A stretch of 64,000 nucleotides of DNA from Plasmodiophora brassicae (taxonomy: Eukaryota > Endomyxa: Phytomyxea > Phytomyxea > Plasmodiophorida), in contig CP145413.1 in assembly GCA_036867785.1 (NCBI GenBank), positions 744,001-808,000 on the forward strand, written 5' to 3'. The notes under the pieces are model-generated. The model worked only from the letters and a program-made list of their open reading frames with translations. It was not told the origin of the DNA and did no database searches. A program made the translations under genes and the position numbers. Below are positions 22,198-31,900 of the stretch, piece after piece (positions within the stretch are counted from its first letter, which is position 1; each line of letters starts with the position of its first letter).

Positions 22198-25056
22198 ATG
22201 GCCGAGCGCCAGGCGACGCCTAACACGGATGACGACCCGCTGCGTCATCTGTCGCTCGAGGAGATCGACACCCGAATTGCCGAAGCGGAGGCAACGATCG
22301 CCAGGCAGGAGAAGATCGACCGTCTCCGTGTCCTGCAGCAGCAGCTGGCGCGTCCGACCAGCTGTCCATCGACCCCGGCCATGCCGATCATCGCCGAGGC
22401 GCACAGCCGAAGCGACGCAGGCCGACTGCCCATGCCCAAGTTCGACGGTACTCCCGACTCGTTCACGTCCTGGGTTCAGACAGCTGCACTCTGGTTTCGC
22501 AATCGTGGGTACGCGGACGTCATCGGGATCAACGAAGATGGCTCGCCGACTGCGACAACCGGTACGGCACACGACCCAGCTCTCGAGGCAGCCGCGCGCG
22601 AGATTCTACTCGTCCACATGCTGGACCACAAGATCGCGTCCGCATTGTCTTTGTTTCAGGCAGGCTCGGCTGCCAAGTGCTGGCGCGTGCTGTTCCAGGC
22701 GTACAGCCCGTCGTCGCTGGCATCGGTCGTGCGCGCCGTCCGCGACCTCGTCACGGTCCAGCACATGCCCGGCGAGTCGGTCGCCACGTACGCCGCCCGA
22801 GTTCAAGCAGCGGCTCATCGCGTCCGGTCGACGGTACCGATCGAGATGCTGTCCCTCACCGACGCATTGGTCGCCGTGCTCATCTTGGCCAACGCATCAT
22901 CCGATCTCGACGCCGTCGTCGCTGGCCTGCACAATCGTGCTCTGGACACGCTGCCCAGTGTCTCCGAGGTCGTCGGGTCGTTGACAAGCGAGGAGATCAG
23001 AGTCCAAGACGTGCGGGACCGACACGACGCGTTCCAAACGGCCAACCGCTCCAGTTGCGCCACATCGACACGTCCCCGTGGACCACGACGCAACGAGTCC
23101 TGCGTCTTCCATCCCGGATCCAAGCACACTAACGGCGAATGCACGCTGCAACGACACATCTGGTACCGCGACAGCAACGCGAAAAGCAATACATCCTCAC
23201 CAACGTCCAACGAGTATCCAACGTCTGGCGCTCATCCGATCGATCCGGCGCCCGAGCCGATGCGTGCTTTGTCGGCACGCCACGCCATCGACGTGTACGC
23301 GAACTCAGTAGGCCTACTGGACTCAGCGTGTTCCACGACGATGACGCCCCTGCGCCGACATCTCAGCTGCTATCGCCAAGGCACCGGACCGGAAGTTGAG
23401 CTAGCCGATCTGTCGCGTACGACCACTTCCGGTCGAGGCGTGACGTCATTCGGCATGGATGTCCAGGCGACGAGTATCGATTCGCTGCACGTTCCCCGAC
23501 TTGGCCAAGCGCTAGTATCAGTTGGCCAGCTCACCAGATCAGGTCACAAGATCGTGTTCGACGGCGATACCGCGAAGATCTACTCGGGGGCCAACTGGAC
23601 GGCGCCCGTCGGTCAGCCAGTGGCCGTCAGTCAACGAGGACACGATAACCTGTACCGGATTCCATTATCCGCTCCAACCTCCGCGCCCGGCACACTTCAC
23701 TCTGCCCGAGTCTGCTCCTTGATCGCATCCAGCGTCTCATGCCGCGTCGCTAAGGTCACCGCCGCAGCTCCAGCTGTCTGGCACGCTCGAACCGGCCACC
23801 TGGGTTACGGCAACCTGCGCATCCTGCACAAACGTTGTCGTGGCATGAAGTTCGACGGGCCAATCCCGAGGCCGCAAGATCGATGTCCATGCGCTGCATG
23901 TTTACTCGCCAAGGGCAAACGGTCATCATTCCCTCCCAGTACGTCGCGCGCGCGTCGTGTTGGCGATCTCGTCCATAGCGATCTGTCCGGACGGTGGCCT
24001 GTCGTCGGTGTCGGCGGCTTTGAGTACTACCAGACCATGCTGGACGATTCCTCTCGGTACCTGTCCGTCTATCTGCTACGTCGCAAATCGGAGGCGCTCG
24101 ACGTCATCAAGCACTATGACGCGCGTCTTCGCAACCAGGAAGGACGTGGTATCCGGACGTTCCAGACTGACGGTGGCGGCGAGTACAACTCCAAGGCGTG
24201 CGTCCTGTTCTACAACGAGTCCGGCATCCTGCACCGCAAATCTGTCCCGTACACGCCCGAGCAGAACGGCCGCGCTGAAAGCGTCAACCACACGCTCTGC
24301 GGTATCGAAAGCTCAATCCGGTGCCACTCTCGCATGCCTGACTCCACGTGGCCCTGGTCGCTGTCCTACTCTGCGATACTGTACAACATCCACCCGAGAT
24401 CAGTCCTTCCCGGGCGTCGCACATCGTTCGAGGCTGCTCGTCGCGCCCTACCTAACATCTCGGCCCTTCGTGTCTACGGTTGCGATGCCTATGCCATGCG
24501 ACCGCATCCAGCCACGAAGAAGCCGAGCAAGTTGGAGCCTCGTCGTGTTCGCGCTGTGTTTATCGGTTTCACGCCCGGCATGAAGGCTTGGCGGTTCTAC
24601 GACGTGGACCGGGAAGACACGTTCGAGAGCACGACTGCCGAGTTCCTGGAGACCTCGTTCACATTCGGCTTTGGAAGATCCAGCCCTGCTAGTTCATCAT
24701 CAGCGCCACCGTCCAGTCCCGAGTCGAGCTCTGCGCCGAACGTTGACACGATCGTCCCGACGCCCGTCTCTTCCGACGCCGTCATGGCACCTCTACCATC
24801 GACGTCAGCATCCTCTCTCGCAGCATCCCCTCCCGAGCCTCCGTCACCTGCCGCTGCGTCATCGCCTTCCGAGATCGTCCGACCGTCGCGCTCACCGTCT
24901 CCTGATGACGTATCCACCGACGAAGATGATGATGACGCTGAAGATGATCCCGACTACGAAGGTTCGGCGTCCAGCAACGACTCTCCCAACGAAGCTGCCG
25001 ACCCCGACGTCCACGACAATTCCGATGCTGCTGATATCGTTGACCACAATGTCATC
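22198..25056 (+). pseudogene. Copia gag-protease-integrase part of the chimera
   Basis: An open frame nearly identical to copy 2 through gag, protease (LLDSACST) and integrase (HSDLSG, QTDGGGEY, PEQNGRAE), stopping in the acidic spacer where the miniature element is joined. It lacks RT and RNase H, so the copy cannot move on its own. Confidence 0.9.
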
Positions 25057-25114
25057 AGCGGTACGTTCAACCGTTGGCCCTGGGTTCGATTCCCAGCGGC
25101 GCCCGCGTTTTTCA
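25056..25114 (+). repeat. 3' part of the left LTR of the tRNA-bearing miniature element
   Basis: 59 bp identical to 25304-25362, that is from the anticodon arm of the tRNA-like gene through TTTTTCA. It is followed directly by the primer-binding site at 25115, which is what marks it as a left LTR. Confidence 0.85.
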
Positions 25115-25128
25115 GATTAACAGTCGTA
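25115..25128 (+). promoter_or_regulatory. Primer-binding site of the miniature element
   Basis: GATTAACAGTCGTA, identical to the autonomous copia primer sites, immediately after an LTR ending TTTTTCA. Confidence 0.8.
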
Positions 25129-25235
25129 TGCGCTATACATAGCCATACAGAAATGCGTGGCGCCAATGGGCCCTCTTCCGTAGTAGATCCCAGGACAGAC
25201 ACCATCGTCACACCTGGCTACGGATTGAGGGGGCG
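25129..25235 (+). mobile_element. Internal region and purine tract of the miniature element
   Basis: About 98 bp with no coding capacity, ending in the purine tract GAGGGGGCG (25227-25235), the same tract that precedes the 3' LTRs of the copia elements. Keeping only primer site and purine tract is the hallmark of TRIM elements (terminal-repeat retrotransposons in miniature). Confidence 0.8.
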
Positions 25236-25280
25236 TGTCAGGAATTACATACATCCAATCCTCACGCCAGTCGGACTTCA

Positions 25281-25352
25281 GGCGCCGTAGCTGAGTGGTA
25301 CAGCAGCGGTACGTTCAACCGTTGGCCCTGGGTTCGATTCCCAGCGGCGCCC
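25281..25352 (+). tRNA. tRNA-like gene inside an LTR, isotype uncertain
   Basis: It folds as a full cloverleaf: acceptor stem GGCGCCG with CGGCGCC (7 bp), D stem GCTG/CAGC with loop AGTGGTA, anticodon stem GCGGT/ACCGT (one G:T), 7-nt loop ACGTTCA, 5-nt variable region, T stem CTGGG/CCCAG with loop TTCGATT, discriminator C. Box A (TAGCTGAGTGG) and box B (GGTTCGATTCC) of the internal Pol III promoter are both intact. In the normal loop position the anticodon would be GTT (Asn), but position 33 is C instead of the near-universal U, so it may not be a working tRNA. Its 3' half is repeated at 25056-25104 in the left LTR. It may be captured from a host tRNA gene. Confidence 0.75.
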
Positions 25353-25355
25353 GCG

Positions 25356-25360
25356 TTTTT
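25356..25360 (+). terminator. Pol III-type oligo-T terminator
   Basis: TTTTT, 3 bp after the discriminator of the tRNA-like gene and just before the LTR end. An identical T run follows the partial copy at 25108-25112. Confidence 0.6.
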
Positions 25361-25367
25361 CAATGGT

Positions 25368-27785
25368 CCTTTCTTTAAACGGGCGAACTCTGGCGAGCTG
25401 CAGCAACATGGACCCCGTACGCGGATCCACAGACGAAAGCTTGCAGTTGGGCAGCAAGGATTCCTTGAAACGGTCGGGGGGAGGAACCTAGTTGAACTGA
25501 TCAGCACTACGAACCCGCAAACGTATGATCGAACATACGACAGCTTGACGACAGACGTGCTCAACTGGTAATTCTTAATGATGTTTGCAGAGAACCCAAT
25601 TGTAGCAGTGACGAAGTCCTTCATCCGAAGCATCCACCGTTCTACCGCCAAGGCCCAAACGAATCCTGATATTGGCCCGAACAGTTCGATTATGTCGGGT
25701 ATATGAATAATTGAGTGCATCTACAGACAGAGGGGTTTCCTTCAACACAAACAACAATACCAGCATGCATGTCACCTACAGATATGGTCATGAGCGTTGA
25801 CGGCGCGACGCGCTCAAGTTTTTCAAACGCCTGGAGCAGCTGGGTCTTAATTTTCGGTAGCTGATCTTTGATAAGACACTTTGAAAGTAGCCGGTTACAG
25901 GCGTCGACGAAAGAGAAATAGGCGAACCAAAACAAGTGACAGTTTCGCGAACCAGAATTCCTCAACCATTCGTTTGCGACATTGTGGAACATCGCTAAAC
26001 CAAAATCACTGGTCCACAAGAGCGAGTCGTGCGCCTTCCAGCTTTGGCGGTGGAGGCAGTTGCCAGGCTTATCACCATTCCTTTTGAAACAATAGGATAA
26101 CGTGGTGTTAACTAACCTGTTTTGTAATTCTATTCCTGCCACTGACCAGTGCACCAGCGGATGGAACGGAGAAGCTCGTCCATCTTAACGGCCAGCGCTG
26201 TTCTCCCAGTACGGGAATCCGGCCGATAATCGTCAACGGGGACTTGCCACGCTGGCGAATTGTCAAACGGCTTGCCAAGAGATTCTTCGATCTAATAAAA
26301 CTGCATCAGTAATGCTTGAAGTCACACCCTGAACACCTAGGGGCCAACCTTCTGATCGTAGAGCGGGCGCTTCTTGGACTTGGTCTTTGGACCAGGGTTG
26401 ATGACCGACCACAGTCGGGGAAGTGTGTTTAAGAGCAAACTATGCATTATACAGAGTACGAATTGTGTCGCATTCCCGAAATGATACACCAGTCCAGTTG
26501 AATACATATCCGGTTCGATGCCCTTTTGCAGGTATTCGGAACAGTCTTCACTGGCGACATCCTGTCCCATCTGCATGCGCCGCAGTGTGTCCGAATCCGT
26601 CTTCGATGGAAAATCTACACACGTACTCCTTATAAGTCAACAGTCAACATGCATAATGGATCGTGGGCTATACCTGTACTGTTCAAGTACAGCATTTGAC
26701 GATCGACATATGTGCCTTGGACGTAACAGCGGTTACATGCGTCATGTTTGCCACGGAACACGTTCTTCGCATGCTTAGGGACACTGGGCCGAAAATGGAT
26801 TCAGCGCGGATACATCCGCGAGGCCTTGTATCGCCACTGTATTCCAAGGTTCGATACATTGGTGATATATCTGCCAAACATATTGCCAGTGTATCTGATT
26901 GCATTCATTGCCAATACAGCATATCGCAGAGTCCGGATGGTCTTTAACATGCTTTAGTAGCACATGTCCACATTGTTTATAGTCAGTAGCTGGTTGACAC
27001 CAACGCGAGGGGAATAGCGTTTGCTCTCAAGAGAAGGCATACAAAAGGAACAGCTGAGGCGGCCTCGCTATCGTTGACGACGTCGTCGCCGACTCGCGCG
27101 CTGTCAGATGACTAGGCACTAGGCCGAGCAACGTTACAACGGACAGCATGCACGATGGGGAACATCGGGCTATCCTGCAGGCGATGCGTAGCAACACGGT
27201 CCTTGTCTAGAGTGACGTCGCAGGAATGGGGGGCGGCAATCGGACACGAGATCATGTCCCAACCATCTGCTCAATCATAGCAAATGGTGAATCAAGGAGT
27301 CAACCAGGTGGCGCCGTGCTTTACCGCTGCAGTGGAATAATTCAAGCGTTAGCGATTGTATCGCTAAACGCGGCGGCGCCAGCGGCATCTCGATGCGAAG
27401 TACTTCGTTGATTGCTCCTAAGTGCACGTCCCCGTCTGTATCAGCGAATGCCGCAACGTAATCGTTGTCGGTTGTCGAATGACGGCCATGTCGCGCCTGC
27501 CACATTACATGTCCTGGACGATGCATGCGTTAGTAACTATAGGTGGGTGCAATATAAAGAGCAATCGTACCGAACTTCACACTTTGGAAGGTTGTGGCAT
27601 TTGATGGAAGTAGACAGCAGCCGTAACTATCATGACAGAACTCGTCAAAGACGTCGATAGCGCCTGTCACTTCGTCATAGTTACCGACTCGCGCGACCGT
27701 CGTTTCAGCGAACCTACTGCATGCCTCCAGGTAGTGCAGAGCCCATGGATGTTCCTTGAACGCTTGCCAGTCCTTGTGTGACAAG
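25368..27785 (-). mobile_element. CACTA-like DNA-transposon relic, piece 2
   Basis: Minus-strand frames in order: 26775-26963, 26337-26576 (a block ending INPGPKTKSKKRP, like the GPK motif of tnp2 transposases), 25690-26154, then 25575-25720 with IIELFGPISGFVWALAVERW, a layout like DUF4218 of CACTA proteins (gGP...ERf). The piece at 27530-27784 matches piece 1 near 16500. Element A is inserted at the right end and the chimera at the left end. Many stops and shifts are present. The assignment is by motif layout only. Confidence 0.4.
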
Positions 27786-27790
27786 GCTGA

Positions 27791-27877
27791 TGTGATAACT
27801 GAATAAATCCCGAACCCCGCGACGGACTTCGCCAGTCCGTCAAAGCGTTCGTTGCATCAGCTTGCCTGATCGTGACA
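27791..27877 (+). repeat. Left LTR of element A
   Basis: 87 bp, TGTGATAAC to CGTGACA, with AATAAA and a perfect 8-bp hairpin GACGGACT/AGTCCGTC (27821-27828 and 27834-27841). One of the shortest LTRs a gypsy element can have. Confidence 0.95.
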
Positions 27878-27889
27878 TTTTGACGGACT
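27878..27889 (+). promoter_or_regulatory. Self-priming primer-binding site of element A
   Basis: TTTTGACGGACT directly after the LTR. Eleven nt are complementary to AGTCCGTCAAA at 27834-27844 inside the LTR rather than to a tRNA 3' end. This is the arrangement of Tf1-type chromoviruses, which prime from the 5' end of their own RNA; the transcript would then start near 27834 (inference). Confidence 0.65.
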
Positions 27890-27904
27890 AACCAACGGTC
27901 ACCG

Positions 27905-28025
27905 CCGTCCCGCCCGCCCCGTTCCGCCCGCTCCGTTCCGCCCGCTCCGTTCCGCCCGCTCCGTTCCGCCCGCTCCGTTCCGCCCGCTCCGTTCCGCCCG
28001 CTCCGTTCCGCCCGCTCCGTTCCTG
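27905..28025 (+). repeat. 14-bp tandem repeat in the element A leader
   Basis: About eight copies of a CCGCCCGCTCCGTT-like unit between primer site and gag. The same array with the same apparent length is in copy B (51125-51245). Confidence 0.85.
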
Positions 28026-28053
28026 CCGTCCCGTTTCCTGTCCGTCTACCGGT

Positions 28054-28911
28054 GTGTTCGCGATGACAACGAGCGAGGACCAGATCGCCGCACTGGCAGA
28101 TCAAGTGCGGGACCTCACGCTCACTGTCAGCGACATGCTGCACCAGCTGAAAGCTATGCAGTCCGTAGTGGCCGACCGGGTCGAAGATGCCGTTGGGACA
28201 GCGATAAATCGCTCGCTGCCCGACAAGATGCCGCCGAGCGAGCCGTCGCCGACATCCCGACACATCGTCGACCACCAGATCCACCTGCCCCGCTTTACCG
28301 GGCGTATTCGCGACAGTTCCACGAACTCCCGCGACTTTCTGAAGTGTCTGTCAAGGACGCTGCAGCTCCCGTCATCGACGACCCGCCTTCCGCCGGCGGC
28401 GCACAGCGCCCTTCTTAGATCGCTGGAAGGCCCGGCGTTGGAAGTCTATTTCGGGCTGCCGGACGACGCCACGATGGCCGACCTGTCCTACGCGATGTCA
28501 AAATGGTTTCCGGTGCCGACGTTCGAACAGCTGGAGGAGTGCTTCGACAACCTCACCCAGACCGAACCTGTCGAAGAGCATGTGTTGATGTTCAACAATT
28601 TGTATCAAGCGCTTCAGCGCGCGGATGCAACCTTCAAGATGAGTTCGGCCCGGCGCGCGTCGAAGTTCCGGAAGTCGCTGCATACTGCCTTGTCGGAAAA
28701 ACTGTTCGAGGACATGATCACCGACTTCGACGAGATGGTCAAAAAGGCGAAACACCTCTGCCCGCGCTACCCCGTTCCGAAGGTTGTCGCCGCCGATGCC
28801 CGTGAGCGTGCCCGCAAGGACGGCCTCTGCTTCTACTGCAAAGAAGATGGCCACCGGATCGCGGATTGCCCGAAACGGCCGCCGGTTGCACCGGGAAATG
28901 TCCAAGGGTGA
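28054..28911 (+). CDS. Element A gag, 285 aa
   Basis: Capsid-nucleocapsid protein of the retroelement. An N-terminal coiled-coil-like segment (residues 1-45) is followed by a retrotransposon gag capsid region (about 80-245, with the usual helical blocks) and one zinc knuckle [14 protein letters not shown] (about 259-272). Its end overlaps the start of pol by 46 nt in a different frame, so pol is probably made by ribosomal frameshifting, as is common in this family. Confidence 0.9.
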   Translation: MFAMTTSEDQIAALADQVRDLTLTVSDMLHQLKAMQSVVADRVEDAVGTAINRSLPDKMPPSEPSPTSRHIVDHQIHLPRFTGRIRDSSTNSRDFLKCLSRTLQLPSSTTRLPPAAHSALLRSLEGPALEVYFGLPDDATMADLSYAMSKWFPVPTFEQLEECFDNLTQTEPVEEHVLMFNNLYQALQRADATFKMSSARRASKFRKSLHTALSEKLFEDMITDFDEMVKKAKHLCPRYPVPKVVAADARERARKDGLCFYCKEDGHRIADCPKRPPVAPGNVQG

Positions 28912-31900
28912 CCGCCAACGGGTTCGCCGGCCACCCAGTAAACTCTGCATTGTCATCCGAACCCGACCCTGTTCAAATAAGCGATCTCATGTTTCTCCAC
29001 GCCCGCTCTGTCCCGCATCTCGTACTTCCGATGACCATATACACCGGGTCCGAAAGTATCTCGACAACGGCCTTGATCGACTGTGGCGCGACTAGCAACT
29101 TTATCGACTGGTCCTTCGCGCGGCTCCACGTTCTGCCTACCCGCCCGACGCATCGTCCGATACCTGTCCGCGTTGTCGACGGCCGCCAGCTCGCACCTAT
29201 ATCACAGGAGACTCAGCCGTTGAGAACGACGGTGGACGCCCAGTTCTCGTGTGAGATCGTCCTGAATCTGATCAATTCGCCGACCTATCCCGTCATCCTG
29301 GGTCTGCCCTGGCTAGCCCAGACTAATCCAGATGTGGATTGGCGCCGGCGGCTCGTCTCGCCGCGCCAGTGCCCCCCCTCGCCGTCAACGTCAACGCCGA
29401 CAACTGTGGCGGATCCTGGCCATGCAGAAGCTGAGACAACCGAGGCAAGCGTGGCTGCGCCACACGACGACTGCCGTTATCCGGCCCTGGACGCCTCTAG
29501 TGCAGCTCCGCTCATCGCCCAGGCGCCTGTTAACACAAAACAACATCCAGATCCAACTTCCGCACAAGACCTGATCGTGACACCATTGCCGCCTGCGGCC
29601 AACGATGAACGCCGGGTGGCAGAGTCCTTGGCGACAGCCGCAATTGAGACTCAGGACAAAGCCGCTGGCGACCTGGAAACGGCTGACACCGGTAACACCC
29701 CTGCGAACTGCCTCGAGCTCGAATCGTTCCCCGACCAGACAGGCTGGCTAACGTCGCCGGCGCGGGAGCAGCGACACAGGCGGGGAGCCGGTCGACGTCT
29801 ACCAGATTGTCGTTTGGACGACGGTTCCAGGGCACGCCAGGTGGTCAGCCTGTTCATGTGCTCATCCATCGTGGCGGCCGCTTGGGCGCTTGCCTTCGTC
29901 ACTATGTGCCGCGAACCCGCACGCGTCGACCTTCGTGCTTATCTAAACACGTCATCTGACGACGCCTGTCCGATCGCCCCGCCGAACGCCGGCCCTGACG
30001 TTCTAGCCGGAGATGCTCCACAGTCGTCGTGCGACGTACGGCCCACGGATTCTAATCAAGGCGACGGGACGCGGATCGACCACGTTCCCTTGCCGGCACC
30101 AAGCACTGAAGAACCTCTGGCGGCCAACGTTCCCATCCATCTAGTCGACGCCGAACCGTTCCTGGACGCACTCATGGACGACGCTCAGTGCTACCTCATC
30201 CATTATACGTGGACCGAGGACACCGAGTCAGAGCAGACGAAGATACCTGAAAAATACCAGGATTTTGCCGACGTGTTCGACGAGGCCACCGCCACATCCT
30301 TACCGCCGCACCGCGCCTCTGACTGCTCGATCGACCTGAAACCGGGGACGGAGCCTCCATTCTGTCGCCTCTACGGCTTGTCTCCCCGCGAACAGGTAGC
30401 CCTCAAGAAGTATTTGGAAGATAACCTCCAGTCGAACTTCATACGGCCGTCGCGTTCATCTGCCGGCGCGCCGATCCTTTTCGCGAAGAAGAAGGATGGT
30501 TCGTTACGGCTTTGCGTTGATTACCGAGGCCTGAACTCGGTCACCGTGAAGAACCGTTACCCACTTCCGCTCATCGACCAGCTGCTTTCGACACTCGGTC
30601 AAGCAACGGTCTTCTCCAAGATCGACCTTCGAAGTGCGTACAACCAGATCCGCATTCGCGAAGGTGACGAATGGAAGACAGCATTCCGGACACCGTACGG
30701 ATTGTTCGAGTACCTGGTTATGCCCTTCGGGCTTGCCAACGCCCCGGCATCCTTTCAAGCCTTCATGAACGAGACATTCAGCGACTTCATTGACCGTTTC
30801 GTTGTTGTTTACCTTGACGACATCTTGATTTTCTCCAAGAATGCTGAGGAACATGAACAGCACGTGCGTTTGGTGCTCGAACGTCTACGCTCCGCGCGCC
30901 TGACGGCCAAACTGTCTAAGTGCTTGTTCGACGCACCGGAGGTCGAATTCCTCGGCTACTTAGTGTCCAAGGACGGCCTCCGGTTGGATCCCAGCCGAGT
31001 AGACACAATACTCGCGTGGGCCCCGCCGCGTGACCTCCACGGGCTGCAAGTCTTCCTTGGGTTCGCCAACTTCTACCGAAAGTTCATCCCGCATTTCGCG
31101 GAGATCGCACTTCCCTTGACGAACCTTACTCGCGGGGAAACCGAATTTATCTGGAACGAGACTGCTTCGACCGCCTTCGCAACTCTGAAGAGCGCGTTCA
31201 CACGCGCTCCGGTCCTCGCCCACTTCGATCCTAGCGTGCCGTGCGAGATTGAAACGGATGCCTCCGACTTCGCCATTGCCATGGTCCTCTCACAACGGGG
31301 CCGTGACGGGGACTTACACCCTCTGGCGTTCTTTTCGAGGAAACTGGACCCCGCTGAGATCCGATATGCGGTCTACGACAAAGAGCTCCTGGCCGTTGTT
31401 GCGTCCTTCGAGAAATGGCGCCAGTTCCTGGATTCGGATGAACATCAGACACTTGTGCACAGCGACCACCGCAACCTCAAGTACTTCATGACGACCCACA
31501 AGCTTAATCCGCGCCAAATCCGATGGTCCCAACTGCTTAGCGGCTTCGACTTCATGATTCAGCACCGACCGGGCCGCTTGCACGGTAAACCTGACGCCTT
31601 GACGCGCCGCCCGGAGTACGTCCCGACGGCGTCTGAAGAAGGCATCCTGCAACAATCTCTCCAACTGCTCCCGCTTCATCGCCTAGTTCCGTCCCCCGTG
31701 GTGGACGCGTTCACCGTCCACGCGGAGGCGGCTCCGTCCGAGCCTCTCCTAGACCGTATCCGACGACACCAAGCGAGTGATCCGTTCGTCGCCAAGATTG
31801 CCGGTCTGCTCGACCGACCTCAAGGTAGGAAGTATTGCCTGAGAGACGGCCTCCTGTACAAAGGACGCTCCTTGGTCGTCTCCGGAGACGAATGCAAGAT

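Larger units (their letters stand above)
21971..25362 (+). mobile_element. Chimeric LTR element: copia 5' half joined to a tRNA-bearing miniature element
   Basis: The left part (21971-25056) is a copia 5' LTR, primer site and gag-integrase region nearly identical to copy 2. At 25056 it joins the 3' part of a different LTR (25056-25114), followed by a second primer site, about 100 bp of internal DNA, a purine tract GAGGGGGCG and a complete 127-bp LTR (25236-25362) that holds a tRNA-like gene. The whole unit is flanked by the 5-bp duplication ATGGT (21966-21970 and 25363-25367), so it most likely entered as one chimeric cDNA with two different LTRs. RT and RNase H are absent. Confidence 0.85.
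25236..25362 (+). repeat. Right LTR carrying a tRNA-like gene
   Basis: 127 bp, TGTCAGG to TTTTTCA, followed by target duplication ATGGT. It has 45 bp of U3-like sequence, then the 72-nt tRNA-like gene, then GCGTTTTTCA. The oligo-T stop lies just before the terminal CA. Confidence 0.85.

Noticed and set aside
22189-22572. Minus-strand frame opposite copia gag (and its twin at 21348-21731)
   Set aside because: Antisense shadow of the gag frame caused by GC-rich codon use; appears in every copia copy.
25281-25352. Ordinary host tRNA gene next to a retroelement
   Set aside because: Its 3' half is repeated exactly up to an LTR-type CA end followed by a primer-binding site, and the right copy starts after a purine tract and ends at a target duplication, so it belongs to an LTR.
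28054-28257. Arg/Gly/Glu-rich minus-strand frame over the element A leader
   Set aside because: It is the antisense reading of the 14-bp tandem repeat and gag start; composition is dictated by the repeat.
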